Assembly (NCBI RefSeq): GCF_002999335.1
Contig: NW_020312657.1
Location: 62,001-126,000, forward strand
Direction of reading: 5' to 3'
DNA length: 64,000 nt
DNA from: Cyclospora cayetanensis
Taxonomy: Eukaryota; Apicomplexa; Conoidasida; Eucoccidiorida; Eimeriidae
Numbering within the stretch: the stretch's first letter is position 1; each line of letters opens with the position of its first letter. A model generated the notes under the pieces. The model was not told where the DNA came from, made no database searches, and was given only the letters and a program-made list of their open reading frames with translations. The position numbers and the translations under genes were made by a program. Positions 24,291 to 35,993 of this stretch are shown here, in pieces.

Positions 24291-24865
24291 ATGTCTTCCG
24301 ACGGCGCGGACCCCGTGCAAATGGCCATCGTGGAGCTGCTGGGGATGAGCGACATGTACAGAAGGTACGGTTTCCGAACAAGCAGTCGCCGGTATCCCTC
24401 TTAAATAGGGAAAATCTCAGAGGATCGCTGCAAGCGTAAAGCCGCAAAGCGGCAATGGAGGAGGCTGAGTGTTTTCTAAGGGCCTGAACTATTCCCTGAA
24501 AGTGCTCTTGTCAGTTCTTGCCCTGTCCGCTGCAGGATGCAGGACACATGCTGGTCCCGCTGCATTCCTGGAGTGAAGCGCGACAGCCTGGACGCAGGAG
24601 AAAGCAGTTGCATCGACAGATGTGTCAACAAGGTGAGCCAATGGCCTCTGCCAGCCCCCGATTACTCACGCTCGACTATTGTATACTCGGAAATACAGCA
24701 AACACTGAAGCCTTCAAGTTTCATTTCCCACTGCTGCTTACATCTCTCTTGATCCATCGGTCTAAGCACGCCATATGATTGGCTGTTTCCGTTGTGGCTG
24801 CGCAGTACACTGAAGTGCACAGCAGCTTGGGGAAACAGCTGCAAGAGTCGATGCCTCAGAAATAA
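24291..24865 (+). CDS. TIM10: Mitochondrial intermembrane-space chaperone TIM10
   Basis: Three exons, 24291-24364, 24536-24632 and 24806-24865, with borders AGAAG|GTACGG, GCAG|GATGC, AAG|GTGAGC and GCGCAG|TACAC, give 76 residues. The twin CX3C motif is intact: CWSRC and CIDRC, separated by 15 residues, flanked by helices (ELLGMSDMYRRMQDT before, VNKYTEVHSSLGKQLQ after). Small Tim proteins form hexameric rings (Tim9-Tim10) that carry hydrophobic precursors across the mitochondrial intermembrane space; their cysteines form two disulfides through the Mia40 route. The MSDMY and GES-C-DRCV-KY pattern favours Tim10 over Tim9 or Tim8. The length is slightly under the usual 80-95 because the tail after the outer helix is short. 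Confidence 0.92.
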
Positions 24866-25361
24866 AGCCCCATGGGGTCGAAGGACTACTGCGAGTTTGT
24901 CAAATGTTCACGATGCTAAATCCTTGAGGATTGGCTCAACCGGGCGCACTGTCTCGGCAGGTACAAGCTCCTAAAGGCCGCTTGTTGTTTCTTGACTGCT
25001 GTCTCGTCACTCTAGAAGAATGATTAATTGTGCTCGCCTTCTGCACGTTCATGGGAATAGATTCGCTGCGGGCCGTGTTTTAATTGCGTATTATCGAGGT
25101 AAGCGCCGTGCGCCTCTCCCTCATGGGCTCTTGAGCCTGCAGCTCGGCGCCGACGTTCATATAACGCAACGGCAGGGTACACGAGCACATATCTACCGCA
25201 TACTCCTGTTTGCCCCAACTCGCTATTCGCATATTGTCTTTTGATTTTCTAGGAATGCAGCAAATGAACTGGTTCTCTGATGTCGTCTCTCTGTGCTTTT
25301 TGACTGTAAAGAACTCCGCATCCAACGGTAGAAACTGCCCAAGCCAAAAATAATAGTAAAG
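24866..25361. other. Convergent 3' flank
   Basis: Between the 3' ends of TIM10 (+) and the transporter gene (-). No coding content seen. Confidence 0.5.
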
Positions 25362-27531
25362 TCAAAAGTCACTTTGACCTAGTAATGCGTCATGCATTTC
25401 TTCTTGGGGTTGCTTGTGAACTCCTTGTTGTTTGGCCTCTGGAACACAGATCTCGATGCTCAGCTCGTGCCGCTGTATGCGAATACGCCTTACCCAATTT
25501 CAGAAGCGGTTTCAACACGAGTAGGGCCACGGGCGTAAGGGCTTTGAGTTCACTTGCATTGAAAAAAAACAGAAAATCAGAGGAATGCAAACGGTTACCT
25601 ACTTGCGATTCCACCAACGTACACCCAAACCATGCCGCCTCTATTGCAGTGTCCTGCGTCTCTGCCTGAGAGAGAACGAGAATCCTTTCGATAGAGGTGA
25701 AGCATGTAACCTCTGCTATAACGTACAAAACGTTTCGAGGAGATATCCAGAAGAAGCTCCGGCAAATAATCGCGCGATATAACGTGGGATGGCCGATAGT
25801 GCAAGGACTGCTCGAACGGATTAGAAGAAAAAACACCAGCTCTTCATGAGACGAGACTTTCACCCTCACCGGTCCCTTCTCGTCCCTCTTGCCCCACCTG
25901 CAAGTTCAACGTTGTTGCGCAAATACGGGAAATCAATGAAACGTGTCCTCACCATCACGGAAAGCTCCAACAAGCGAGGTGCCCATATCATCTCGCCGAA
26001 GGTAAAGCACGCAACGCCAACGACAGCTCCCGTTACGGAAGAAAAATTTGCCTTAAATCCTTGAGCCTTCGGGCTTTGAACATTGGTATTGGTACTATCT
26101 GCCTTACAAGAACAAACATAGAGGCTGCGGACAGTGAAGTCCCCTGTTCAAAAACGCCATCAGGCATCCTATACCGAAGAATGCTGGAAGCAAGAAACAG
26201 CTCACCAGCACTAGAAGATTATAGGGATCGTAGTTTTTCCCATGCAAGCACATGGACATCAATGGGAGAAAGGTTGTCACGACCAGGGGATTCACAGAGA
26301 GCACCAGTTCATATGCCGACTGAGATGAATTCGCTGGTGAAAGTAGCCATCAAAGCACCCATGACACAAAAAAGCTCCAAAGTTGAACGTACACCGGGTG
26401 TAGGTCTTTGGAAATGTGCTTCCAAAATGCCTAAACCCGTCCATCGGTGACAAATTTCATGAAAAATCTTCCATCCAACATACCGCAGTATGGTCCCGAC
26501 GCCTGTGCGGGCATAGCGAATCGTAGTACTGTTTGCATGAAAGCAACAGATTTACACGTACCTGCGCAGATTATTGTTGAAGTAATGAGGAACCGCCACA
26601 AGTTGGGTGATGTGCAGGTTTCCCTGAGTATCTAAACGGCGCTTCTAATTGCAACAGCCACTTCAGAGTGCAGCATTGCATTTTATTCGCTTTACCACAC
26701 TTGGGGGGCACGGCTGCGGTTTGTACTCTGTAAGGGACTGGGTGGCTTCATCAATGGCGGTCTCTCTTAAAAATAGAGTGATGAAAAACTGCACGAATCC
26801 AGGAATGCACGCGAGCAACAGGTAGGGGCGGTAAGGCAGCCCAAAATCTGGTATTATCGTCCTTGTCACTGTCAGCATGATGGCAGCGCTTAGGGCCGCA
26901 GAGTTAATAACGAGGTACCTGAAGCGTAGAGCAAGTATGTTCCTCATCACCTTTTCTTCACTGATGTTATCAGAAATGGCACTTACGAGCAGTCAAAGGC
27001 TGAGGAACGCGAAACGCTTGTAGTGTACCGTCGGATGCCTAGTTTGAGAACATTGCTGGTGAGGGCCACACCCATGGGGAGCAGGACAAGTAACGTAGCA
27101 AAAAGAGTGACTGTGTCTGTGACGAATACTAGAGCCAGCCGTGCAAAGGTGGATGTCAGTGTTCCGAGAACCAGAGACCATTTCACACCGATGTTATCAA
27201 TCAAGGGGCCAAAAAGAATGCCAAATAATAGACTCATTATGCCGAATATTCCGTAAATCCAGCTCGCCGCAACGTCACTCATGCCAAAACACATGCTCAA
27301 GTACAACACGAAAACATAGTCCAGTGCGAAACTGCTGAAAGAGTCAGCATATTCGCAAGCATAAACCAGGGCTAGCTCCCGTGGCGACTTAAGAAGTTGC
27401 TCAAGGTGCTTCAACATTTCTGCGACTTCGCGAAAACGGAAGACACTATGATTGATCTCAGACCAGGACGGGCATTCATGCATGTGCTGGGCCGAGGTGT
27501 GAGTACAGTCAGCCGTCTGGGAGCTGCTCAA
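25362..27531 (-). CDS. Major facilitator superfamily transporter
   Basis: Eleven phase-consistent exons: 27531-26987, 26918-26696, 26623-26562, 26430-26393, 26333-26206, 26051-25953, 25897-25870, 25807-25727, 25665-25599, 25552-25494 and 25438-25362; 468 residues. Visible features: acidic-containing first helix (LALVYACEYADSFSSFALDY), MFS motif A (GPLIDNIGVKWSLVLG, residues 108-123), several further hydrophobic helices, the second-half motifs RHFGSTFPKTYTR and LSVNPLVVTTFLPL, the charged helix FGEMIWAPRLLE, and a GQEGREGTVLALSAIP loop. The layout matches a family of polytopic transporters found in apicomplexans and oomycetes; the substrate cannot be read from sequence. Exons 4 and 7 are only 38 and 28 nt, and intron 4 is 59 nt. 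The join between exons 5 and 6 and the last exon are the least certain. The first ATG of the frame is taken as start. Confidence 0.82.
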
Positions 27532-27879
27532 GGCTTGTAGGAGCCAGAATGTTCAAAAGCAAATCGAAATGAGAGTAACTTTGTGAATGGCTTTACACGT
27601 TTTAGGTGGATTGCTCGCTGCACGGTTTCATTCGAGATATTCAAGGGGTATCACGACCTGCCAGAAGGATTGCTGACTCGCCCGCGGCCTGCTGTTGAAC
27701 CCGAGTTATTTCCGAATTAGTCATCGTATTTTCCCACTTGTTTCAGTTTGTGTGTTTGTTAAAGCGTTTTCAGCCCTGAGGATTGTGCTATCCGTGCTAC
27801 TGTTTTTCTGTTTTGCATCTCAGTGTGCTGTATGCCCGGTAGATGGTTCACCATTCACGTGACTCAGGACTGACCCCTA
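27532..27879. other. Divergent promoter region
   Basis: About 350 bases between the starts of the transporter (-) and the disordered protein (+). It is likely shared promoter and leader sequence. No distinct motif is seen. Confidence 0.4.
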
Positions 27880-29574
27880 ATGGCCGAGTTTCACCCTGAT
27901 TGTTGCTCCATTGAGGCGCAAGACACCTGCACTGGCCAGCCTACAGCTCCCCAACAGCATGGCTTCACTGCTTCTAGTCTAGAAAACAAACAACCTTCAG
28001 GAGTGCAAGCAGATACACTAGCTGCATCCACGGGGCCCAGCAGAATCATCAGTCGCGGCTGCGAGCAAACAACTGCCGTCTCTATTGGTGCTGCGCTGCC
28101 GGATGTGAAGGACTCGGCACCAGATGCCAAGCCGTGCTCAGTTCAGACTGCAATCGCAAATCCCCACAGGAACCCTAAGGCTCTAGACTCCGCAAGTAGC
28201 CCCCTGAAATCTGAAGCCTCAAAAAGATCTCCTATGGCGCGCCCAGGTACTTCAGAGTACGACGACAACACAGCAGCTGCACATGGTGAGCCCCTTGCCC
28301 TCATTTACAGATCTCTGTGGTAGATCGCACAGCTCGGGTCATGTGACAAGTATTTGGCACTCATACATAAAACTGGTGCCTTTCTGAAATCATCTTGAGA
28401 TTTATTCCTTTTCAGGACGCACACTCACGGGCAGATGCGGTTTGAATTGCACGACGCGCGTGGGAGCTGTATATCATGTCCAAAACTGTCGCGCATAACC
28501 GAGCATTAACAAGCATGCCCATGAGACAAGGTTTCACCTCAGTCTTTTTGGCTGTGATCACTCTCTGGCATTTTGCTTTCAGGTCTCGATCCACCAGTGC
28601 AAACGGACCCGCAGCCAAGGGAGTCCTCCGAATGCCAGACGACATCTGCAGCCGTCAATACAGTGGAGAAGGCGCCCGTGGCATCTTGCGATCCTCTCGC
28701 CAAACAGGAGTCTAGGGTTTCGCAGTTGAGGGCAAAATTCGAGAGGCAGAGGCAGTCGATGACTGAGAGCGAAGTCCACCCGTTACAAGAACGCACCCCT
28801 TCATTGGCGAATCCGAGAAACAGGCGCCAGTCTGAATGTACGAGGCCTTCCAGCCCGCATTCCAGCGCAACAGTCATCCGCCCCTCTCAGTCAGTCAGAG
28901 AGATCAAATCTCGATTCGAGGTTCACGAGCAGGCGCAACACCCCGCAGAGACGATCATAAGCACCAGCACCAGCAAGGGGACTCCCCCACTTGCTCGCAG
29001 GATTTCAGAAGCCACCCTCGTGCAGCTGGACACATTAGATATTGCTGCACGTTACGGGAAGACATACAAGTCTAAAAGACGCCCTAGTTCGAATGCGCAG
29101 GATTCCTGTAGCGAGGAGACAGCTTGCTTCGTCCCGAACACAGACGCGGCGGAATTAGGCAGCCCTGCTACTTCTGAATGGACGGCACAAAAATTAGCAC
29201 AGCTTGAAATATCGGAAAACACACGCCAAGGTGTAGGCGAGTCTGAGACCAGCGCTCAACGAGATACGCTGACACCTGGGAGAGGTGATGAAAATGATGC
29301 TTCTCCTTCTGCCGGCTCGGGCATGTGTGAAGCCCTCGGAGAAGGGGGAACCGAGAGTGCCGATACAGATGGTACTGATGGTGGACCATCTGGTGCTGCA
29401 GTAGCAGCAACAGACACGAGAACAGGCGAAACAGACGATCCGTTGACAAGTGTTTGCGGCCACCCATCCCCTCAGATTGAGCGCCTCGCTGCCCTCGTCG
29501 CTGCGCAAGCAAAGAACTACGGAAAGCGGCTGCCGCGGCGTCTACTAACGCGTCAAGACACAGACGAAACGTAG
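27880..29574 (+). CDS. Disordered hypothetical protein with repeated short motif
   Basis: Two exons, 27880-28285 and 28583-29574 (CATG|GTGAGC; TTTCAG|GTCTC), encode 465 residues. I do not recognise a family. The protein is mostly Ser/Thr/Pro/Glu/Ala-rich and looks unfolded. Two similar basic-amphipathic segments stand out: VSQLRAKFERQ at about residues 181-191 and VREIKSRFEVH at about 240-250, both of the form V-x-x-[LI]-[RK]-x-[KR]-F-E. A third helical segment, IERLAALVAAQAKNYGKRL, lies near the C-terminus, and KTYKSKRRPS is a possible nuclear or phospho site. There is no signal peptide or membrane segment. Codon use and the long open frame of exon 2 support coding. A cytoskeletal or scaffold role is possible but unproven. 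Confidence 0.8.
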
Positions 29575-31114
29575 TGGCCACGATCATTCGTACTCTGGGG
29601 GTGCCCTTTTTCGTAGATTTGTTGTGTCGGTTGTCGGATGAGCGTGCGGTGCTGCCAGGAACTGAATAGTTTGTACCACTCTGGCAATTGTTTTTTCATG
29701 CGTTTGGCTCAGTCTTCTGCCGCCACAAGTGTGCTTACGAAAGCTACGCCCTTGGGGCCCAACCCTGTACGCGGGGCCGCGTATATCTATATGCATATAT
29801 ACATGTATATATTTGTATATATTGTGCCTCTGAATCGCCTGTGGCCAGCCATTTTCTCTCCTGTGAAGCTGTTTTCAAGAGAAGCAAGTGCTTCAAGAAC
29901 AGCAAATGCCACGGCCGGTGGACAAGTGGCACGACCGTATCCGTCTAACGACACCAGCGGGGTAATCTGTACGGGGGTAGCATACTTACATTTTAAAATC
30001 AACAGTGTCTTCTTCCATAACTGAGAGGCTTCGGGAGACCCTCGTTGGAAGCACGCCCTGCTTTCTGAGTCTGAATTTATTTGATTTCTTTCCTCCGCTA
30101 TTGCTACAGGCAAAACTTACGTTAACATGTGCTGCAGTGTACGTGAACGGAAGACAGCACATTTTCCCGTGCTGCTGTACTTGTCCCGGTGCTCAGAACA
30201 CTGGGTTTCCGTGGTTAAAAGTTATGGGTAATACGGCGCCGTGAAGGGTACCTGTGCCATGAGTGCTCAGACGGAGAGGACGTTGGCCTCCAGCGACACT
30301 TTCCGGTTGTAAAGTGCTTTTACTGTGCGATGTTTCACACAGAAAGCACAGTGAGCTATACTGTGATTATTCGAACGTGAGTCAGCGCAAGGAGCTGCAC
30401 TCCTGTTATTTTTGGCTGTTGCCTAACAGGGGAAATTTTGACAAACCTCATAAGCTATTCGACACCCGGAAATTGAGTTTAGCTATAGTTCTAATTAGAA
30501 AGGAGAAGTAAGGATCTATCAGCCGGAATTCTTGTCACTACTGTGAGACCGATATCTCCTCTCGTGTAACCAACAGAGCGTCGTTTTGATCTCGCTTTTT
30601 CATATCAAGCATGCGAAGATTTTCTATAGCGTACGGGAATAACTCCACCTCGATAATCGCCCGTGGAGCACCTACTCGCGGGGACCGATAGTATAAGCTA
30701 GTATTTCGGTGAGTTGAGTCTCGCTATCTTTCGGGTGTACTCGAATCATATGAAGTCCGATACAACAGTCCTCCACGTTTTATATTGCACACGATGCGGA
30801 CTCATTTTTGTCGGAATACTAACCGTGTGCATTGTCTGATGGTGAAAAGCTAGACATGGCCAATGATTGCGCTACCAGTTTCATCTACAACCCAAAGAGT
30901 GACTGCGATTCCGCATTCCAATCACGAGACTTTAAAAAAATTCCGTTTAGGAAAGGGAACAATCGGCAGCGTTTCCAACACTCTGCGTGTCCTGTTGAAT
31001 TCAGGGTGGGCTGCAACCTGACAAGAAGACGTTTGGGGCAAGCGGCCAGTATCCGAAACATGCGATTTCGGGATCCCCCGCTGTGTGACACCGAGTACCC
31101 TTGCGCAATTGAGT
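29575..31114. other. Convergent region, no supported gene
   Basis: Between the 3' ends of the disordered protein (+) and the SpoU gene (-). It holds an AT-rich repeat at about 29775-29823 (TATATA/CATATA units). Short frames at 30832-31167 are shadows of the antisense SpoU last exon. No other content recognised. Confidence 0.45.
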
Positions 31115-33929
31115 TCACGCTGAATGGACGGCAATCGAAGCTGGATTTTCGTTGCCTAGGTGGCTGAGGACGGGGCGTAGAGAGGAAAGCATCAGCCCTC
31201 CAGCGATCGCCACATTCAGAGACTCGACGTATGCGGCCATAGGGAAGGACACCCTGTGAAACAATGCGGCACATTCAGGCGCAGCGTCCACTGGAACACA
31301 AAACAGAACATTAGAAAAGGAAGGAAGAAAATTGTAGAGCCCCTTGTACCCTCTATTCTTTTCGTAATCGGGTCGAAACAGCTAAATTACGTGTGGATCT
31401 CAAATCGGTTTCGTTTTCCGGACCTCCTACGTTGCTTAGTGCATAGAAAACCAACCACACCACCGACAGTAATTAGACACAGCACCGTTTACCTTAGATG
31501 CCTAACTGTCAACTCAATGCCCCAGAAAAGTTGTAACTGCCCTTTGCCAACTTTCAATCGTAGAAAGCACATACTTGAGGGCGTGTTCTCTGATGAAGTC
31601 GGATGGCCCATGTGATTCACTCCCTAAGATGCAACAAAGGCCCTTGTAGCCTGAGACTTTATCTGCGCGCAGGAGAGCCCAAAATCAAGTGAGAGACAAC
31701 TGTTTGAGGAGTATACAAACTAAGCCGAACACAACGACAGAGTGTATACACACAAGATACTCCCCAGACTCTACCTTGTATTCTCTATACCGATACAGTC
31801 CGTACGAACAGCGCACCACAAACACTCTCAATTGAGTCCCCCCTAAGATCTCCAACAATTGGCGCCAGATTGTGCGTCTTGCATAGGTCGAAAAGCTCAG
31901 AAGCTGAACCGAATTGATACGGAACGTGACAGTGAAGCCCTCTGCTGATTTCCTGAGCAAAGCACCAAGAACTGAAAGAAGACTACACAAATCAGTCTCC
32001 CCACAGCTGGTATCCTCCTCAATAACATTGGCACTAGGCGTAGCGTAGGCTCACAAGTGTTTTCCAGTTAAAGGGATCCGCTGTCCCTTCTAAAAAGAAG
32101 AAACCATCGACTTCCATCAGAGCAGCAGCGCGCAGAAGAATGCCCAAATTGAAGACATAGCGAATCCTATCCAAGGCTAAAATGAACCTGTTAGACGCAC
32201 GCAGTTAATCAAAAAGGGATTCTATTAACACGCCACAAATAAATTCATGATATCAAAAAAGGAGAGCGCACTCAAAGGAGAGAAGGGGTACGCGTAGCAG
32301 ACCTTATGAATAAGCAACAGGGACGTGTTTCGTGTAATTCACCCTTTTGCAGGAAACGGCAACGTAAGGAATGCAGCTAGTCGTGCATACATCTAAAATG
32401 TCGCATTCAATGCCACAAGTGTACAAGATATCTCTCCGATCCTCATCGCTGCCGGATGTCTTTCTATACGTACATTATCTGCGATGTAGGGTGGTTAAAT
32501 GCATAGTCTTCCGTGCATAGCATCCCTTCTGGCGTTCGATGCGCACAACTGGGGAGCAGACTCCGTTTTCGTACCTGGGCCGTCCGAATTCTTTGCACGG
32601 TTTTGGCATCTTTAAGATAGCAGCCGCTTGGATTAGTCTTCGGGTGCTGGATGGTCTACCCGTTTCCTCTTGTTTCGCTTCTCGTGCCGCTGTTGCACCT
32701 TTGCGCTGTCTCTTGACCTCAGACTTCGGACCTGCTGCAGCGTATGCTGCTTCATTGCGTTCTAGAACGGCATTCATGACGGATTGCGTTGCCAGCCGTA
32801 TTTCTGCAGCTCCAAATACAGAGGGGCTAGCGGTGGAGGCAAAGGACATGCTATCTGTCAAAATCAGCGATGGCTCTGCTCTCCAGGGTGTCGACTCCCC
32901 ATCCGCGCCTTCAGGAGGAGGAGGCACATCTGAATTAGAGCAGAAAATGCTTGTTTGCATGTGTGCGTCACAAATACCATGAAGCGTGTCGATTCCCAGA
33001 ACGGCCATTTCGCCGCATGCCGTCCTGCACAGACACCCGAGCAAAGCGCAACGTCAACCACAAATTGCATCGTTCGCAAGCGGAAAAAAGATGGTCGAAC
33101 TACGTGCGGTCTGCCAACAGGAGAAAACCATTTGCATCAGCTCTCCGCATGGAAGTACATGTACGCCTAAGGCCCCTTTCCATCACTTTGTGTTGCCACT
33201 TGCACCCATCACTCATGGGCTCAAAGAGAATGCGCGCAACCAAAGTGCACCAGTGCCCCCTACTGGTTTGTCCAGCAGAGCCCCCCATAGGAAGCTGAGA
33301 GAGAGGTGCCCTCGAGCTGCCGCCTGAAGGATCTTTCTGTGCTTGGTACAGCTATTCAAAGTGCTTCTCACTCCGTACCGGTAGCGTCGGCGGGATTTGA
33401 GTCGAAGTAGATGCTTCACTACTGCATGATGCCGCGAAGAAATGGTCTCATTCCCAAGCCCTTCATGTTTTAGGGACCTTGCCGCATTGCCGTGGTCCGG
33501 GTGTATCGCCTTCTGCTGTAACTTAGACTCTTCTTCTGTGACATGTTCCCCCTGAATTTCCGCGGAAGGCGCGATTGTACGTTCATCGTTGCAGGCCGTG
33601 CCTCCCCGCGGAGACCCCGCCGCTTGGCTATTTGGGGGTTTGAAGCAGTCTTCTAGCCAGTGAGGAGGAGTTTTCAGTGTGGAAGATCGCCGACAGTGCA
33701 GAGCAGTACCGGCTGTCCATAAGCCAGTATTCTGTGGTGCGGCAATGGGGAGGCAGACAGAAGGAATTCTTGCACCGCTAAATCCGTGATAACCTGGACA
33801 GTAAGCCAGCAGACGAAACCGCTTCATTGTGCTCCGACATTTACACCTCATGGGACTGCAGCTTGCTTGCAAACGCGGGATGCACAAGGAAGGGGAGCTC
33901 ACAAGCCGTGCTGCCCACTCCCCTAGCAC
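31115..33929 (-). CDS. SpoU/TrmH-family RNA 2'-O-methyltransferase
   Basis: Six exons: 33929-33379, 33024-32575, 32187-32055, 31952-31817, 31662-31575 and 31253-31115; 498 residues. The C-terminal 200 residues show all three SpoU motifs. Motif I is FILALDRIRYVFNLGILLRAAA; motif II is GLCCILGSESHGPS; motif III is VSFPMAAYVESLNVAIAGG. Such enzymes form a trefoil-knotted, SAM-binding dimer and methylate ribose 2'-OH in rRNA or tRNA; the Asn and Arg of NLGILLR and the Ser/Asn of ESLNVA are the expected functional residues. The N-terminal 290 residues are non-conserved, basic and Cys-rich; the segment MKRFRLLAYCPGYHGFSGAR could be an organelle presequence, so mitochondrial or apicoplast rRNA is a plausible substrate. 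The start (33929, 33851 or 33827) and the first splice join are the weakest parts. The 3' four exons are very secure. Confidence 0.85.
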
Positions 33930-34426
33930 TACAACGAAGAAGAAAGCAACATTGGAGGTGGCTGAAGGGCAATCAAGACGCAGAATGGTCGTGGAGCCGC
34001 TGCATGTGGGGAGCTGAGCGCCCCTAGAAACTAGCGGAGGTAGAGGAGTGGAAAATCACTGTTGGTCGGCACTTCAGTTGTAATATCCAGAATGCCCCCA
34101 AAGCACTTTTCGAGTTTGAAGTTCAAATTTTTGCATCTTCATAGAGCCTATTCTCGAGGGGGGGAAATACGCAGATCCTTTAGCTTCTAGTTCGGTGTGT
34201 GAAGGCGGGCAGACGCTTAGCCCCGGCTCGGGCGGAGACCATACCTCAGAAAAACCGCATAGAAACAGATATCAGTTGAAATACTTTGGGGGGGTTTCTG
34301 GGTGGGAAGCTCACCTCCTGTCTCCGAGATTTCTGGAATTCCGTGGTTCCTAACGGTCGGGCCGAAGAAAACCTCGAAGTCCTTACCGGTATTTCATCCT
34401 TTCGTTCTGCTGTTTCTCGAGGCACA
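33930..34426. other. Divergent promoter region
   Basis: About 500 bases between the starts of the SpoU gene (-) and the DEK_C gene (+). Likely leaders and promoters; nothing specific seen. Confidence 0.4.
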
Positions 34427-35993
34427 ATGACGAGCGATGTCAAGTTTGATCCTGCAAAGGCGGAGGAGCATCTGAGGTGAGGGATTCGATGAGGCAGACC
34501 TGTTAGCTGTCTGCCACGCCCGCTGCTCTGCACTGCGCTGGAATGCATACACATACACCAAGAAAGGGATATTGGCGTGTGTCAGCGCCGCGCTAAATAG
34601 CTTGAGATTTACTACAGAGTAAACACTTGACACAGAAAATTGTACAGCCTGGCTGTAGGCACAGCATCTGCTGCCTTTTTTGCGCAGGGAGGTGGTAACC
34701 GCAGAAACATGGAAAGATATGAGCCGCAAACTCGCAAGAGAAAAATTGGAGGAGAAGCTCGGGGTGGCCCCTGACGGGCTAAAGGATCATAAGAAGGCGA
34801 TAAACGAAATTCTCGACAAAATCGTCAACGAGCTTTCGGGAGGAGGCGACAGCGTACGCGCATCTCAGACGCATGAACTTCAATTATATTCGAATTACTG
34901 AGCCCCCAGTGCACTCCAAAATCTCATTATTCTCCGCTAGCAAGGGTTTTGCATTTGGGAAGTTGAAGAGCAGTGCGTTGTGATGGGCTCGTGACAGGAA
35001 TCAGAGGCGGAAGAATCAGAAGCTGATGAAGAAACAGAGCCGGCGACCAAGAAGCAGAAAACTGGACCTGATCCTCCCAAGAACCTTAAGAAACTTCAGG
35101 GTGCGCGAAACTCGAGGAATCACGTGCGATGTGGTGCGAGAGGTTACATAAATTTTTTCCTGACGCATGAAATGCTATTTTTTGCGCACACTTTGTTTCC
35201 TTTCTGTTGCTGCAACAGCTTCCCTCATGACGCGGCAGTCATTTTTGGAGCAAGCACCAGTTATGGCTTCCAAGATAGGGGAAATGATGTTCGACATGAA
35301 GCCGAGAACCTTCAGCAGTGGCTCATGTGGCTGGTAGGTCGTGTTCCTATGCTTGGAAAGGCAGGCAAGAAACATAGGGGCCCCAAAGGACTCGGCCCGT
35401 TTCGGAAGATGGATGCGATAGCGCAGTAGAGGGAGAATAAGCTGTGCTCTTTTCTGGGTGCAGGTTTCACGGAGGAAAAGTTGCAATTAAAGTTGGTGAT
35501 CAGGAAATCTGGTGCCAGCTGGGTGTCAACTGCACTGGTGAGTTGTACAATTACATACTTGGAATTTACGGAAGAGAACTTCCTCAATTTGTAAAAAGCT
35601 GGTGTATCCAGTGTTGATCGCGTGCTGGTGGAGCCCCGCCGAACTGTTTAGACGCGGTTTAGCAATCAGCATTTTGCATGGCAGCAGCCAATCTGCAGTG
35701 GCCTGTTGACTGTTTTCTTCCCTTCCTGCTTCTCCTCGTATCAAAAAGGCCTCTGGTCTGCTTTGCTAGACTTCGGAATTCACTGTCTATTTTCTTGTGC
35801 GATGCAACAACCCTGTAGTGTCTGCTCTGCGTTTCATCTACTCTCTTATGCTTTGACCCTCATTGAGTGCTGTGTTGTAGCTTCCAGGCACCGCCCTGTG
35901 CTCTACCGTTTTACAATCGTTTATTTGTTCTGGGTTTCTTCAGTCCTAGGAAGTAAAGAATGGCGAGATGGAATCAAGAAAGCAAAGAAGTGA
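34427..35993 (+). CDS. DEK_C-domain protein with conserved-looking C-terminal module
   Basis: Six exons, 34427-34476, 34688-34853, 34998-35100, 35219-35333, 35464-35537 and 35944-35993, give 185 residues. Residues about 5-68 match the DEK C-terminal fold: a four-helix unit with TAETWKDMSRKLAREKLEEKLG, then LKDHKKAINEILDKIVNEL. It is linked by an acidic stretch (ESEAEESEADEETEP) and a basic signal (TKKQKTGPD) to a compact C-terminal module rich in Gly and beta-prone residues: RTFSSGSCGWFHGGKVAIKV, then QEIWCQLGVNCTVLGSKEW. DEK_C domains bind DNA or chromatin-related partners. The order DEK_C then C-terminal module recalls plant KELP coactivators, where the second part is PC4, but the PC4 signature is not clear here. 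A nuclear, chromatin-linked role is inferred. Confidence 0.85.

Noticed and set aside
26341..26450. Apparent in-frame TGA in the transporter, suggesting a pseudogene
   Set aside because: A GT-AG intron of 59 nt with the excellent donor GTACGT removes it and restores the expected RHFGSTFPKTYTR ... AYELVLSVNP order.
26061..26450. Plus-strand 129-residue frame opposite the transporter
   Set aside because: Antisense shadow of transporter exons 4 to 6.
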